DNA from: Eubacterium sp.
Lineage (GTDB): Bacteria; Bacillota; Clostridia; Oscillospirales; Acutalibacteraceae
Reading direction: 5' to 3'
Length of the DNA stretch: 64,000 bases
NCBI GenBank assembly: GCA_017446095.1
Contig: JAFSRN010000011.1
Location: 62,001 to 126,000, forward strand
A model generated the notes under the pieces. It made no database searches and was not told the DNA's origin. It was given only the letters and a program-made list of their open reading frames with translations. Position numbers and translations under genes: made by a program. This document shows positions 1 to 8,036 of the stretch, in pieces; within the stretch, counting starts at the first letter, position 1; every line of letters starts with the position of its first letter.

Positions 1-66
1 CTCGGCAACGAAATCCGCAGTTATAACGAAAACGGCTCGGCATATGTCATTATTGCGTTCAGGTAA
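1..66 (+). CDS. C-terminal end of an unidentified protein (partial)
   Basis: Frame 1 is open from the window edge and ends at a TAA at 64-66, giving 21 residues that finish in SAYVIIAFR. The next gene has its own promoter directly behind this stop, so a gene end is plausible. Too little is present to name a family. Confidence 0.5.
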   Translation, partial: LGNEIRSYNENGSAYVIIAFR

Positions 67-74
67 AAAAATTC

Positions 75-103
75 TTTACATTAAGCCGTAAATATACTAT
101 AAT
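75..103 (+). promoter_or_regulatory. Sigma-A-type promoter of the DUF1015 gene
   Basis: A -35 box TTTACA (75-80) and a perfect -10 box TATAAT (98-103) are separated by 17 bp. Transcription would start near 110, giving a leader of about 36 nt before the AGAGGA ribosome site and ATG at 146. Confidence 0.75.
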
Positions 104-145
104 AAGTTGTCAAAAATAAACAACTGATGACAAGAGGACAGATTT

Positions 146-1384
146 ATGGCAGTATTTAAAGCATTTAAGGCGTTTCGCCCGTCTGTTAAAAATCAGGCGC
201 TCATCCCTGCGCTTCCCTACGATGTTATGAACACCGAGGAAGCAAGAGAAATGGTTAAGGGCAATCCCCTTTCCTTTTTGCACGTTGACAAAGCACAGAT
301 TGACTTTGCTCGCGGCTTTGACCAGTATTCCCACGAGGTTTACGAAAAAGCAAAGAGCAACCTGCTTGCACTTGAGGAAAGCGGCAATATGGTGCAAGAC
401 GAAAATCCCTGCCTTTACATCTACCGTCAGGTAATGAACGGCAGAGCGCAAACGGGTATTGTGGGCTGCGCTTCGATTGATGATTACAAAAACAACATCA
501 TCAAAAAGCACGAGCACACGCTTGCTAAAAAAGAGCAGGACAGAATTAACCACGTTAATATCTGCGACGCGAACACGGGTCCGATTTTCCTGACCTACCG
601 CGCTACTAACGAGATTAACGGTATGGTTTACGCGTGGACGAGAAGCCACGACGCTGTTTACGACTTTACGGCAGACGGCGTTAAGCAGACAATCTGGGTT
701 GTTGACGACGCAGAGGTTTGCGAAAAGCTGCAAAACGCATTTGCAGAGATTCCTGCGCTTTACATTGCAGACGGTCACCACCGCTGCGCGTCCGCCGTTA
801 AGGTTGGCGAAATGAGAAGGAAGAGCAACCCGAACTACACGGGCGACGAGGAGTTTAACTACTTCCTTGCCGTTGCTTTCCCCGACTGCGACCTTGAGAT
901 TATGGACTACAACAGAGTTGTAAAAGACCTCAACGCGTATTCGCTTGAAGGCTTTATTAAGAAAATCAGCGACAAGTTTGAAGTAAGCGAGCTTGACGAA
1001 TGCAGAAAGCCGACTGAAAAGCATACATTTTCAATGTACTGCGAGGGCAAGTGGTACAGGCTTAAGGCAAAGGACGGTACCTTTAACGAGGCTGACCCCG
1101 TTGCAAGGCTTGACGTATCCATTCTGCAAAACAACCTGCTTGCGCCGGTGCTTGGCATCGACAATCCAAAGACCAACGACCGCATTGAGTTTATCGGCGG
1201 TATCAGAGGTCTGGGCGAGCTTGAAAAACGCGCAAACAGCGATATGAAGATTGCATTTGCAATGTATCCGACTACTGTTGACGACCTTATGTCGATTGCC
1301 GACGCGGACAAGATTATGCCACCAAAATCAACGTGGTTTGAGCCAAAACTACTGTCAGGACTGTTTATACATCATTTATCATAA
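146..1384 (+). CDS. DUF1015 family protein
   Basis: A 412-residue protein of the DUF1015 family, a conserved cytosolic family of unknown biochemical function. The family signature IADGHHR lies at residues 207-213, followed by RCASAVKVGEMR. The C-terminal PPKSTWFEPKLLSGLF motif is the usual end of the family, so length and both termini look intact. An AGAGGA ribosome site 7 nt upstream supports the ATG at 146. In other Clostridia such genes often sit near serine biosynthesis genes, but no such gene is visible here; only the last residues of the upstream gene are in the window. A strong hairpin follows immediately, so the gene is probably transcribed alone. Family membership is confident; the molecular role is unknown. 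Confidence 0.9.
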   Translation: MAVFKAFKAFRPSVKNQALIPALPYDVMNTEEAREMVKGNPLSFLHVDKAQIDFARGFDQYSHEVYEKAKSNLLALEESGNMVQDENPCLYIYRQVMNGRAQTGIVGCASIDDYKNNIIKKHEHTLAKKEQDRINHVNICDANTGPIFLTYRATNEINGMVYAWTRSHDAVYDFTADGVKQTIWVVDDAEVCEKLQNAFAEIPALYIADGHHRCASAVKVGEMRRKSNPNYTGDEEFNYFLAVAFPDCDLEIMDYNRVVKDLNAYSLEGFIKKISDKFEVSELDECRKPTEKHTFSMYCEGKWYRLKAKDGTFNEADPVARLDVSILQNNLLAPVLGIDNPKTNDRIEFIGGIRGLGELEKRANSDMKIAFAMYPTTVDDLMSIADADKIMPPKSTWFEPKLLSGLFIHHLS

Positions 1385-1385
1385 T

Positions 1386-1412
1386 AAAAAACACCTTCGT
1401 TTGAAGGTGTTT
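1386..1412 (+). terminator. Intrinsic terminator hairpin after DUF1015 gene (first copy)
   Basis: An ACACCTTC/GAAGGTGT stem with a short GTTT-type loop lies 1 nt past the stop codon. The 24 bp at 1389-1412 recur exactly at 1688-1711, where the second copy carries the T-run. The first copy has lost its T-run to the sequence inserted at 1413. Confidence 0.75.
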
Positions 1413-1542
1413 CAGCGTGTCGAAAAACCCAAGAAACAAATTCGACACGCTGTGAGGATGAACGAAAAAGATGCAGAATCCCGTTTTCTTGCGAACTTTG
1501 CTGTACGACGGTACCGCTTGTGAGCAAAAAACGGGAAACGCC

Positions 1543-1577
1543 AAAACCCGCAGAAACTCAATGTTTCTGCGGGTTTT
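1543..1577. terminator. Perfect 15-bp hairpin, bidirectional terminator-like
   Basis: AAAACCCGCAGAAAC and GTTTCTGCGGGTTTT pair perfectly around a 5-nt loop. A- and T-runs at the two ends would let it act in either direction. It lies inside the inserted element. Confidence 0.6.
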
Positions 1578-1608
1578 CATAGATATTATTTATCAGGTAC
1601 TTCGCACG

Positions 1609-1635
1609 CGGAGCGTCGGGGTCGCCGCTCCCTAC
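1609..1635 (-). repeat. GTAGGG hairpin repeat, minus orientation
   Basis: On the minus strand this 27-nt unit begins GTAGGGAGCG and folds as a GGAGCG/CGCTCC stem. Its 27 nt are identical to the plus-strand copy at 54548-54574, about 53 kb away. Confidence 0.8.
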
Positions 1636-1687
1636 TATTTCTCCTAAATAGTATTTCGGCGTGGTTATGCACTTTTTCGACAGCCTC

Positions 1688-1716
1688 AAACACCTTCGTT
1701 TGAAGGTGTTTTTTTA
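1688..1716 (+). terminator. Second copy of the DUF1015 terminator with T-run
   Basis: Exact 24-bp repeat of 1389-1412 followed by a run of T. This is probably the original terminator now separated from its gene by the 1413-1687 element. Confidence 0.7.
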
Positions 1717-1734
1717 GTGAACAGTGGGCAGTTA
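1717..1734 (+). repeat. Short heptamer-iterated remnant
   Basis: GTGAACA and GTGGGCA heptamers followed by GTTA, matching the arm units of the larger element at 34150-34235. Only one arm is present, and it runs directly into a GTAGGG hairpin repeat. Confidence 0.4.
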
Positions 1735-1736
1735 TT

Positions 1737-1790
1737 GTAGGGGACGGCGTCCTCGACGTCCCGCGGCGCGATGAGGTTATCGCGCCCTAC
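1737..1790. repeat. Convergent pair of GTAGGG hairpin repeats
   Basis: A plus-strand unit (1737-1763, GGGACG/CGTCCC stem) abuts a minus-strand unit (1764-1790, GGCGCGAT/ATCGCGCC stem). The TAG inside the conserved GTAGGG start of the second unit is the stop codon of the alpha-galactosidase, so the repeat fixes the gene's end. Confidence 0.75.
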
Positions 1791-3859
1791 ATTTTTTCTA
1801 TACGCCAGATAACCGATTCAAGCGGGTATGCAAGGCGAATCGGGTGCGGCACATTCATAAGGTACGAGCCGCTGCGGATTTTTTCGCCCTCGGGCGTGTT
1901 AACCCTGTACGTTGCGTTTTCATCAAGCCCTTTGAGCAGCACCGTTTTGAACTGGCGGTTGAAGAACGAGGTTGCGGTTGAGCAGATAAACAGCACGCTC
2001 TGGCTCTTGTCTTCGCTCACATACTGGTTTGCGTACATACCGTCCGCGCGGTAGTTCTTAAGCCTGTAAAGCTTGCCGAACTGCACAAGCTCGCGTATAT
2101 CCTTGTAAAGCGCAATGTAATACTTGCACTTTTCTATATCCTCATCAGTATAATTCAGCAGGTTTGAGCCGATTGACAGCGAGCCCTGCATAGACACGTT
2201 GAACCTGAAGTCAAGCGAGGTCGGACGGCTGTGCGAGTTCCAGTCCGTTACCCACGCGCGCATACTCTTGCGCGGATAAAGCATGGAGAAGCCGCGCTGA
2301 ATCTCAAGCCTGTCAACTGGGTCGGTATTGTCCGAAGTCCACGCCATATCAAAGTGCTCAAGCGCACCGTATTCCGCCCTGCCGCCGCCTGACGAGCAAG
2401 CCTCAATCTGCAGGTAGGGATACTTCTCCTTAAGCTTATCGGCAACGTCGTACACGGCAAGCGTGTGCAGATACCACAAATCACGCTGATTTTCAAGGTT
2501 GGGCGCGCCGATTTCGGAAAACGGGCGGTTCATATCCCACTTGATGTATCTGATGTTGTGCGCCGCAAGCATTTTGTCCATAACGTCAAAAACGTACTGC
2601 TTAACCTCGGGCATTGTGAGGTTGAGCACAAGCTGATTGCGCAGCAGGCTTGGTTTGCGCTTGTCGTAGTGATAAGCCCATTCGGGGTGTTCGCGGTAGA
2701 GGTCGGAATCCTCGTTAACCATTTCAGGCTCAAACCACAGACCGAAGTCCATGCCGAGCGCATTTACGCCGTCAATGAGTTCGTCAATGCCGTTTGGGAA
2801 TTTTTCCTCATTAACGTACCAGTCGCCGAGTCCAGCGTGGTCATCCTTGCGCTGACCGAACCAGCCGTCGTCCATAACAAACAGCTCACAGCCGATATCA
2901 GCGGCAATCTTCGCAAGCTTAAGCTGACCTTCCACATTGACGTCAAAGCCCGTTGCTTCCCACGAATTATACAGAACGGGCAGCGGCTTTTTGGCAAAAC
3001 TCTTCGGCAGGATATTATTGACTGCAAAGTCGTTCATCTGGTTGCTCATTTCGGCAAAGCCGTTTGTGTAGCCTATGTACGCCTTGGGCGTGGTTATACT
3101 TTCGCCCGGGTGCAGAATTTTGGAAAAATCGAAGTCGTTAAGACCGATTGTAATACGCGTCATACCGATAAAATCGCGCTGCGCTTCCATCTTGAAGTTG
3201 CCGCCCCAGCCGAGCGCAACAAAGTACACGTCGCCAAAATCCTCGGTAGCGTTTTTAGACATAATCAAAAACGGCGAGTTAACGTGACCTGTGGTGCCGC
3301 GGTGCGTTTCAAACCTGATAGAGCCTGCCTTAAACGGCGAGGTTTCAAGCTGGAATTCGCCTGCCCACGAGCCGTTTGTGTTTGTGATATCGTAAATATC
3401 CTCCGACGGCAGCATAAGCTCTGCGCTCATCAGTTTTTCAATAGTAAGGTCGTGCTCGGACGCGTTGATTACTGTTGCATAGCGTGTGATGATATCGTCG
3501 TTGCCCGACCAGCGGTAGTGCAAAATAATGTCTATATCGTAAGCCTCGTCCGTGAGGGTGATATCAAGCATTCCGTCGTGCTGCTTTGCGTCCTTAAAGG
3601 TAAGCACAGTGTCGCGGCATTTGTCGTAATACTCGCACTTGAAGGCGCAGCTGCGGTAACGCGTGCCGCCGAAGGGCGAATACTCTTCAGAAATATAATC
3701 GAGTTCCGAGTGGTTTGAGTTGCGTTCCCACTCGGGCGACACATTGTAATCGTCCGCGCAGGCTTTTTTGCCCCAGTGAATGTGGCGCACAATGCCTTCG
3801 TTGCTGACGCCCATAACGTAGTGGGTGTTTTTAGTTTCAATTACAAAAATCTTTTCCAT
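1787..3859 (-). CDS. Alpha-galactosidase, GH36 family
   Basis: A 690-residue protein without signal peptide, so probably cytosolic, hydrolysing alpha-1,6-galactosides such as raffinose, stachyose or galactomannan side chains. An N-terminal beta-sandwich (about 1-290) precedes the barrel. The barrel carries VLYNSWEA (296-303), FVMDDGWFG (327-335), the nucleophile motif YIKWDMNR (Asp442) and the acid/base segment TSDNTDPVDRL (508-518). CSSGGGR at 488-494 is also typical. Length fits bacterial GH36. An AAGGGGCGA ribosome site supports the start. The stop codon lies in a GTAGGG hairpin repeat. It is transcribed alone from its own promoter, divergent from zapA. A second, unrelated alpha-galactosidase (GH27) is encoded at 16335-17624. 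Confidence 0.95.
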   Translation of the reverse strand: MEKIFVIETKNTHYVMGVSNEGIVRHIHWGKKACADDYNVSPEWERNSNHSELDYISEEYSPFGGTRYRSCAFKCEYYDKCRDTVLTFKDAKQHDGMLDITLTDEAYDIDIILHYRWSGNDDIITRYATVINASEHDLTIEKLMSAELMLPSEDIYDITNTNGSWAGEFQLETSPFKAGSIRFETHRGTTGHVNSPFLIMSKNATEDFGDVYFVALGWGGNFKMEAQRDFIGMTRITIGLNDFDFSKILHPGESITTPKAYIGYTNGFAEMSNQMNDFAVNNILPKSFAKKPLPVLYNSWEATGFDVNVEGQLKLAKIAADIGCELFVMDDGWFGQRKDDHAGLGDWYVNEEKFPNGIDELIDGVNALGMDFGLWFEPEMVNEDSDLYREHPEWAYHYDKRKPSLLRNQLVLNLTMPEVKQYVFDVMDKMLAAHNIRYIKWDMNRPFSEIGAPNLENQRDLWYLHTLAVYDVADKLKEKYPYLQIEACSSGGGRAEYGALEHFDMAWTSDNTDPVDRLEIQRGFSMLYPRKSMRAWVTDWNSHSRPTSLDFRFNVSMQGSLSIGSNLLNYTDEDIEKCKYYIALYKDIRELVQFGKLYRLKNYRADGMYANQYVSEDKSQSVLFICSTATSFFNRQFKTVLLKGLDENATYRVNTPEGEKIRSGSYLMNVPHPIRLAYPLESVIWRIEKM

Positions 3860-3891
3860 AACAATCGCCCCTTTGGTTGCAGTTCAGTTTT

Positions 3892-3920
3892 ATCATACTT
3901 TATTTGCAGGCAAATGACAA
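3892..3920 (-). promoter_or_regulatory. Promoter of the GH36 gene
   Basis: On the minus strand TTGTCA (3915-3920) and TATGAT (3892-3897) are 17 bp apart. Expected start point is near 3885, about 26 nt before the ATG. Confidence 0.6.
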
Positions 3921-3954
3921 GCAAAAAATAATATTATTATGCTATTAATTAACA

Positions 3955-3983
3955 TTGACAAGTATTTGCAAAATTGTTATACT
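3955..3983 (+). promoter_or_regulatory. Strong promoter of zapA
   Basis: A perfect -35 TTGACA (3955-3960), a 17-bp spacer and -10 TATACT (3978-3983). It rules out ATG codons near 3974 as the zapA start because they lie within the promoter. Confidence 0.85.
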
Positions 3984-4024
3984 TAATCTATATTGATATG
4001 TTATATAGTGAAAAGGTGAGATTT

Positions 4025-4375
4025 ATGGAAAAAAACAGAGTAAGTATTAAAATTTGCGGCTCAAGTTACACCATTGTTACCGAGGACGACCCTGCATACG
4101 TTGAGGAACTTGCAGAGCTTATAGACGAAGAGATGAAGTCCGTTGCACAGAGTTCCCCGAGCTTGTCCACCACGCAGTGCGCAGTGCTTGTAGCGCTTGA
4201 CCAGGCTGACGCGTGCAAAAAAGCCACCGCTTCTGCAGATAATCTGAGAGCACAGATTAAGGATTATCTTGAGGACAGCGCAAGAGCACGCATGGAAGTT
4301 GACGTTGCAAGGCGCGAGATTGAACGCCTTAACAGGGAAAACAGCAACCTGCGCAGCAGGCTTGCCGGCAAATAA
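4025..4375 (+). CDS. zapA: Cell division protein ZapA
   Basis: A 116-residue protein that binds FtsZ and promotes bundling of the Z-ring. The N-terminal half (MEKNRVSIKICGSSYTIVTEDDPAYVEELAELIDEEM region) is the ZapA globular head. Residues from about 60 to the end form a long coiled coil rich in Arg, Glu and Ala ending RENSNLRSRLAGK. The start at 4025 is chosen because AAAGGTGAG lies 7 nt upstream and the promoter overlaps any earlier ATG. The U32 peptidase gene begins 56 nt downstream, separated by a GTGCGGG/CCCGCAC hairpin that may only partly terminate; zapA-U32 adjacency is common in Firmicutes. Confidence 0.9.
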   Translation: MEKNRVSIKICGSSYTIVTEDDPAYVEELAELIDEEMKSVAQSSPSLSTTQCAVLVALDQADACKKATASADNLRAQIKDYLEDSARARMEVDVARREIERLNRENSNLRSRLAGK

Positions 4376-4431
4376 GAGATTACTTGGTGCGGGTGTTTTT
4401 TTGCCCGCACTATTATTATATAAGAGGAATT

Positions 4432-6432
4432 ATGGAACTTGAAATTCTTGCCCCCTGCGGCAGCGCGGAGAGTCTGACCGCCGCCGTAAGGTGCGGCGCA
4501 AACGCGGTTTACCTGGGCACAAAGGATATGAACGCCCGCCGCGGCGCGGACAATTTTGACGGCGAAAGCCTTAAAAATGCAATTGAATATGCGCACTCGC
4601 ACGGCGTTAAAGTGTATATAACGCTGAACACGCTTGTAAGCGATGACGAAATGGGCGCGGCTCACGCCATAGTGCTTGAAGCGCTGAAATGCGGCGCGGA
4701 CGCGTTTATTGTGCAGGATTTGGGCGTTGCAAAAATGATGCGCGACTGTTTCCCGACTGCCAAGCTGCACGCGTCAACACAGTGCAGCGTAAGCACGCCC
4801 GACGGCTTTAAGGCGCTTGAAAGTATGGGCTTTGCGCGCGCTGTTATTCCGCGCGAAATGAGCCTTGACGAGATTAAGGAAATCCGCCGCTCAACCGATA
4901 TGGAACTTGAAATGTTTGTGCACGGCGCGCTTTGTATGTGCGTCAGCGGACAGTGCTACCTGTCGGGTATGCTTGGCGGCAGAAGCGGCAACCGCGGACT
5001 TTGCGCACAGCCGTGCAGGCTTGCGTTCAGCGCGGATAACTCGGGCTCGTGCGACCTGTCGCTAAAGGATTTAAGCCTGATTTCGCACATAAAGGAGATT
5101 GAGGGCACAGGCGTGATTAGCCTTAAAATCGAGGGCAGAATGAAGCGCCCCGAGTACGTTGCGGCGGCTGTTACCGCCTGCAAAAAAGCGATTGATGGCG
5201 CCTATGTGCCCGATGACGAAGCGGTGCTTAAAAGCGTATTTTCGCGCTCGGGATTTACGGACGGATACTTTACGGGTACGCGCGCAGATATGTTCGGCAC
5301 AAGGCAGAAAGAGGACGTTGTTGCCGCGGCAGGCGTGCTTAAAGAGCTTGCACACCTTTACGATAACGAAAATCCCCTGCTGCCGATTGATATGGCGTTC
5401 ACCTGCCGCAAGGGCGAGCCCGTTACGCTGACGGCGAGCGCGCTCGGCAAAACGGTTACGGTAACGGGCGCAACGCCCGAAAAAGCGATAAACAAGCCGA
5501 TAACTGCAGAGAGCGTTACCGCAAGGCTTGAAAAGCTTGGCGGCACACAGTTTTACGCGCAGAATGTAAAGGTTGAGCTTGACGACGGTCTGATTGTGCC
5601 TGCAAGCGGCATAAATGCCCTGCGGCGCGACGCAATTGCAAAGCTAACTGCAAGTGAAAACACAGACGTTCCCTGCACAGAACACACGGCAAAACCACCG
5701 CGCGAAAAAGCGGCAAAGCCGTACTACACAGCGCGCTTTGCAAGCGCAGAGCAGATACCCGAAAACCACGGCTTTAAGCGCATTTTCCTGCCAATTTGGG
5801 AAAGTGACGAAGCGTTTGTTAAGCACGGCGCAGGCGTTGAGGTTCCGCGCGGACTTTTCGGCGCAGAAGCGCGGCTAAAAAGCGACCTTGCGCACCTTAA
5901 AGCAATCGGCGTTACAAAGGCGCTTTGCGGCAACCTCGGCGCGTACAAAACGGCGCAGGAACTCGGCTTTGAGGTGTACGGCGACTTCGGGCTCAACGTG
6001 TTTAACAGCGAGAGCGCGGCTATGTTCAACAGCCCGATTTTATCTTACGAACTCACGCTCAGGCAGGCAGGCAGAATCAACGCCGACGACATTGGCGTTA
6101 TCGGCTACGGCAAGCTGCCGCTTATGCTGACTCGCAACTGCCCCGTTAAAAACCGCACAGGCTGCGAAAAATGCAAAAAGCACGGCGTGCTGACAGACCG
6201 CAAGGGCTATGAGTTCAAGGTTAAATGTTCGCCCTACCCGTGCGTGGAAATTTACAATCCGCTGCCGGTTTATCTTGGCGACAGAATGGACGAAATCACC
6301 ACCGATTTTATACACTTTTACTTTACCGACGAGGCGAAAGAGGATATTATACATTTGGTGAACATGTATAAAAACGGCGATAAAATGTTTGATAATTACA
6401 CAAGAGGTCTATACTACAGAGGGGTAAAATAA
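4432..6432 (+). CDS. Peptidase U32 family protein (RlhA/TrhP-like)
   Basis: A 666-residue U32 protein. The N-terminal barrel opens with LEILAPCGSAESL and contains the family signature FVHGALCMCVSGQCYLSG at about residues 160-177, followed by GNRGLCAQPCR. The Cys residues of this region are typical of U32 enzymes such as RlhA and TrhP, which hydroxylate rRNA or tRNA; the older label 'collagenase' is not supported. The long C-terminal part holds a DUF3656-like segment and a second Cys cluster (NCPVKNRTGCEKCKKHG). The start at 4432 has AAGAGGAA upstream. Its stop is immediately followed by the maf ATG, so both are co-translated. An RNA-modification role is inferred from family; the substrate is unknown. 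Confidence 0.85.
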   Translation: MELEILAPCGSAESLTAAVRCGANAVYLGTKDMNARRGADNFDGESLKNAIEYAHSHGVKVYITLNTLVSDDEMGAAHAIVLEALKCGADAFIVQDLGVAKMMRDCFPTAKLHASTQCSVSTPDGFKALESMGFARAVIPREMSLDEIKEIRRSTDMELEMFVHGALCMCVSGQCYLSGMLGGRSGNRGLCAQPCRLAFSADNSGSCDLSLKDLSLISHIKEIEGTGVISLKIEGRMKRPEYVAAAVTACKKAIDGAYVPDDEAVLKSVFSRSGFTDGYFTGTRADMFGTRQKEDVVAAAGVLKELAHLYDNENPLLPIDMAFTCRKGEPVTLTASALGKTVTVTGATPEKAINKPITAESVTARLEKLGGTQFYAQNVKVELDDGLIVPASGINALRRDAIAKLTASENTDVPCTEHTAKPPREKAAKPYYTARFASAEQIPENHGFKRIFLPIWESDEAFVKHGAGVEVPRGLFGAEARLKSDLAHLKAIGVTKALCGNLGAYKTAQELGFEVYGDFGLNVFNSESAAMFNSPILSYELTLRQAGRINADDIGVIGYGKLPLMLTRNCPVKNRTGCEKCKKHGVLTDRKGYEFKVKCSPYPCVEIYNPLPVYLGDRMDEITTDFIHFYFTDEAKEDIIHLVNMYKNGDKMFDNYTRGLYYRGVK

Positions 6433-6975
6433 ATGATGATTCTTGCATCGCAAAGTCCGCGCAGGCGCGAGCTTTTAAAATACATAACAGACGATTTTGC
6501 CGTTAAGGTAAGCGACGTTGACGAAACCCTGCCAAACGGCGCTTCACCGAGCGCGGCGGTAGTATACCTTTCGCAAATCAAGGCGCGCCCGTTTGCTGCG
6601 GTGGGCGACACGGTTATCGGCGCGGACACGGTGGTTGCAATCGACGGCAAAATACTCGGCAAACCCACTGATAAAGCGGATGCAGCGGCAATGCTGCGCG
6701 AGCTCAGCGGCAAAACGCACAGCGTTTTTACGGGCGTTACGGTGATTAAGGACAATCATGAACGCTCGTTTTACTGCGAAACAAAGGTGAAGTTCTATCC
6801 CCTTACCGACAGTGAAATCGAGCGCTACATCGCCACGGGTGAGCCGCTTGACAAGGCAGGCGCATACGGCATACAGGGCTACGGCTCGCTACTCGTTGAG
6901 GGCATTGAGGGCGATTATTTTAACGTTGTGGGGCTGCCTGTAAGCCGTTTAAATCGGTTTTTAATGGAAATGTGA
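6433..6975 (+). CDS. maf: Maf family nucleoside triphosphate pyrophosphatase
   Basis: A 180-residue cytosolic Maf protein that hydrolyses dTTP/UTP or modified nucleotides to monophosphates (house-cleaning). It shows the N-terminal ASQSPRRRELL motif, the central IGADTVVAIDGKILGKP with catalytic Asp, and the AGAYGIQGYGSLLVEGIEGDYFNVVGLP C-terminal motif, so it is complete. Two tandem ATGs (6433 and 6436) are possible starts; GAGGGG 8 nt upstream fits the first. The gene starts directly after the U32 stop codon, implying translational coupling. Confidence 0.93.
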   Translation: MMILASQSPRRRELLKYITDDFAVKVSDVDETLPNGASPSAAVVYLSQIKARPFAAVGDTVIGADTVVAIDGKILGKPTDKADAAAMLRELSGKTHSVFTGVTVIKDNHERSFYCETKVKFYPLTDSEIERYIATGEPLDKAGAYGIQGYGSLLVEGIEGDYFNVVGLPVSRLNRFLMEM

Positions 6976-7014
6976 CGTTTATTTGTCTAAATTGCCGATT
7001 TGTTAAAAAAATCA

Positions 7015-7043
7015 TTGAATTATTGATTTTTATATGTTAAACT
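7015..7043 (+). promoter_or_regulatory. Promoter of the PHP gene
   Basis: TTGAAT (7015-7020), 17-bp spacer, TAAACT (7038-7043). It precedes GAAAGGAG and the ATG at 7095. Confidence 0.6.
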
Positions 7044-7094
7044 TATATTGAGGCAAATTTACATTCTTTATTATTTATTTGAAAGGAGTATGTT

Positions 7095-7979
7095 ATGGCA
7101 GCGGATTTACATTGTCACACAAAACTGAGCGACGGCTCTGTCGGTATTGAAGATCTGATCGTTATAGCACACAAAAGCGGAATTGATACCATTGCCATAA
7201 CAGACCACGACTGCATTGCAGGAACAGTACGCGGCCAGGTTATAGGCAAGCGCTACGGCGTTACGGTTATTCCGGGTGTTGAACTTTCTGCATTTGACAG
7301 CGACGCAGGTAAAAACGTGCATATTCTTGCATACCTTTCCGACGCACCGGACAGGCTTGAGGGCGTGTGCAAGCGCACCTCGGTTGCGCGCAAACGCGCA
7401 GGTCAGATTATGATGCTTAAGGTAGCGGCACGTTTTCCGATTACGAGCGACTTCATTATCTCGCACGCAAGCGGCTCGACAAACCTGTACAGGCAGCACA
7501 TTATGCACGCGCTGATGGACGCAGGCTACACGGACGAAATCTTTGGCGACCTGTTTAAAACCCTGTTTTCGGAGGACAGCGAGTCAAACGTGCTTGCACC
7601 TACGAAGTATCCTACTGTTAAGGAAGTTATTGACGAGGTTCACAACGCAGGCGGCATTGCAGTGCTTGCGTACCCCGCAAAGTTTGATAACTTTGACGAG
7701 ATTGAAACTTATATCGAAATGGGGCTTGACGGCGTAGAGGTATGGTCGCCGTACAATTCGGAAGAGCAGGTTAAAATGCTCACTTCCCTTTGCAAAAAGA
7801 AAAAGCTGCTTATGACAGGCGGCTCGGACTTCCACGGCATATACGGCGAACACACGGTAACAGTGGGCTCGTACACCACGCCGCAGGAGCATCTGGACAA
7901 GCTGCTTGGCTACAAGGCAAAGAAAAAAAGAGCGGCGCGCCGCAAGGAACGCGAAGCCGCAAAAAGAGAAGAAGCATAA
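7095..7979 (+). CDS. PHP domain phosphoesterase (RNase AM / nucleoside bisphosphate phosphatase-like)
   Basis: A 294-residue single-domain PHP protein. Metal ligands are visible as DLHCHTKLSDG (His6, His8, Asp13), ITDHD (35-39), IPGVELSAFD (about 60-69) and the late MTGGSDFHG. The layout matches the YciV/RnmA type that cleaves 3',5'-nucleoside bisphosphates or trims RNA 5' ends. The C-terminal 25 residues are a Lys/Arg/Glu-rich tail, suitable for nucleic acid binding but not diagnostic. GAAAGGAG supports the start. It has its own promoter and terminator. The exact substrate cannot be read from the sequence. Confidence 0.85.
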   Translation: MAADLHCHTKLSDGSVGIEDLIVIAHKSGIDTIAITDHDCIAGTVRGQVIGKRYGVTVIPGVELSAFDSDAGKNVHILAYLSDAPDRLEGVCKRTSVARKRAGQIMMLKVAARFPITSDFIISHASGSTNLYRQHIMHALMDAGYTDEIFGDLFKTLFSEDSESNVLAPTKYPTVKEVIDEVHNAGGIAVLAYPAKFDNFDEIETYIEMGLDGVEVWSPYNSEEQVKMLTSLCKKKKLLMTGGSDFHGIYGEHTVTVGSYTTPQEHLDKLLGYKAKKKRAARRKEREAAKREEA

Positions 7980-7982
7980 AGT

Positions 7983-8012
7983 AAGCGACACCGCACGGTG
8001 TCGCTTTAATTT
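7983..8012 (+). terminator. Intrinsic terminator of the PHP gene
   Basis: An AAGCGACACC/GGTGTCGCTT stem with a short loop followed by a T-rich stretch, 4 nt past the stop. Confidence 0.8.
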
Positions 8013-8036
8013 TGTGCATTAGTTTATTAAATCGTA

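Larger units (their letters stand above)
1413..1687. mobile_element. 275-bp non-coding insertion-like element splitting a terminator
   Basis: The segment starts with CAGCGTGTCGAAAAA and ends with the inverted TTTTTCGACAGCCTC, sharing TGTCGAAAAA as terminal inverted repeat. It is flanked by exact 24-bp direct copies of the terminator stem. The left end also makes a 12-bp inverted repeat with 1441-1452. It contains a perfect 15-bp hairpin (1543-1577) and one copy of the GTAGGG hairpin repeat (1609-1635), and no credible ORF. It looks like a MITE or nested repeat remnant; the family is unknown. Confidence 0.55.

Noticed and set aside
2465-3718. 417-codon plus-strand frame opposite the GH36 gene
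   Set aside because: Antisense shadow caused by codon bias; the GH36 motifs on the minus strand are unambiguous.
3974-4024. N-terminal extension of ZapA from an earlier ATG
   Set aside because: The earlier start lies within the promoter -10 region, so it could not be transcribed; the ribosome site fits 4025.
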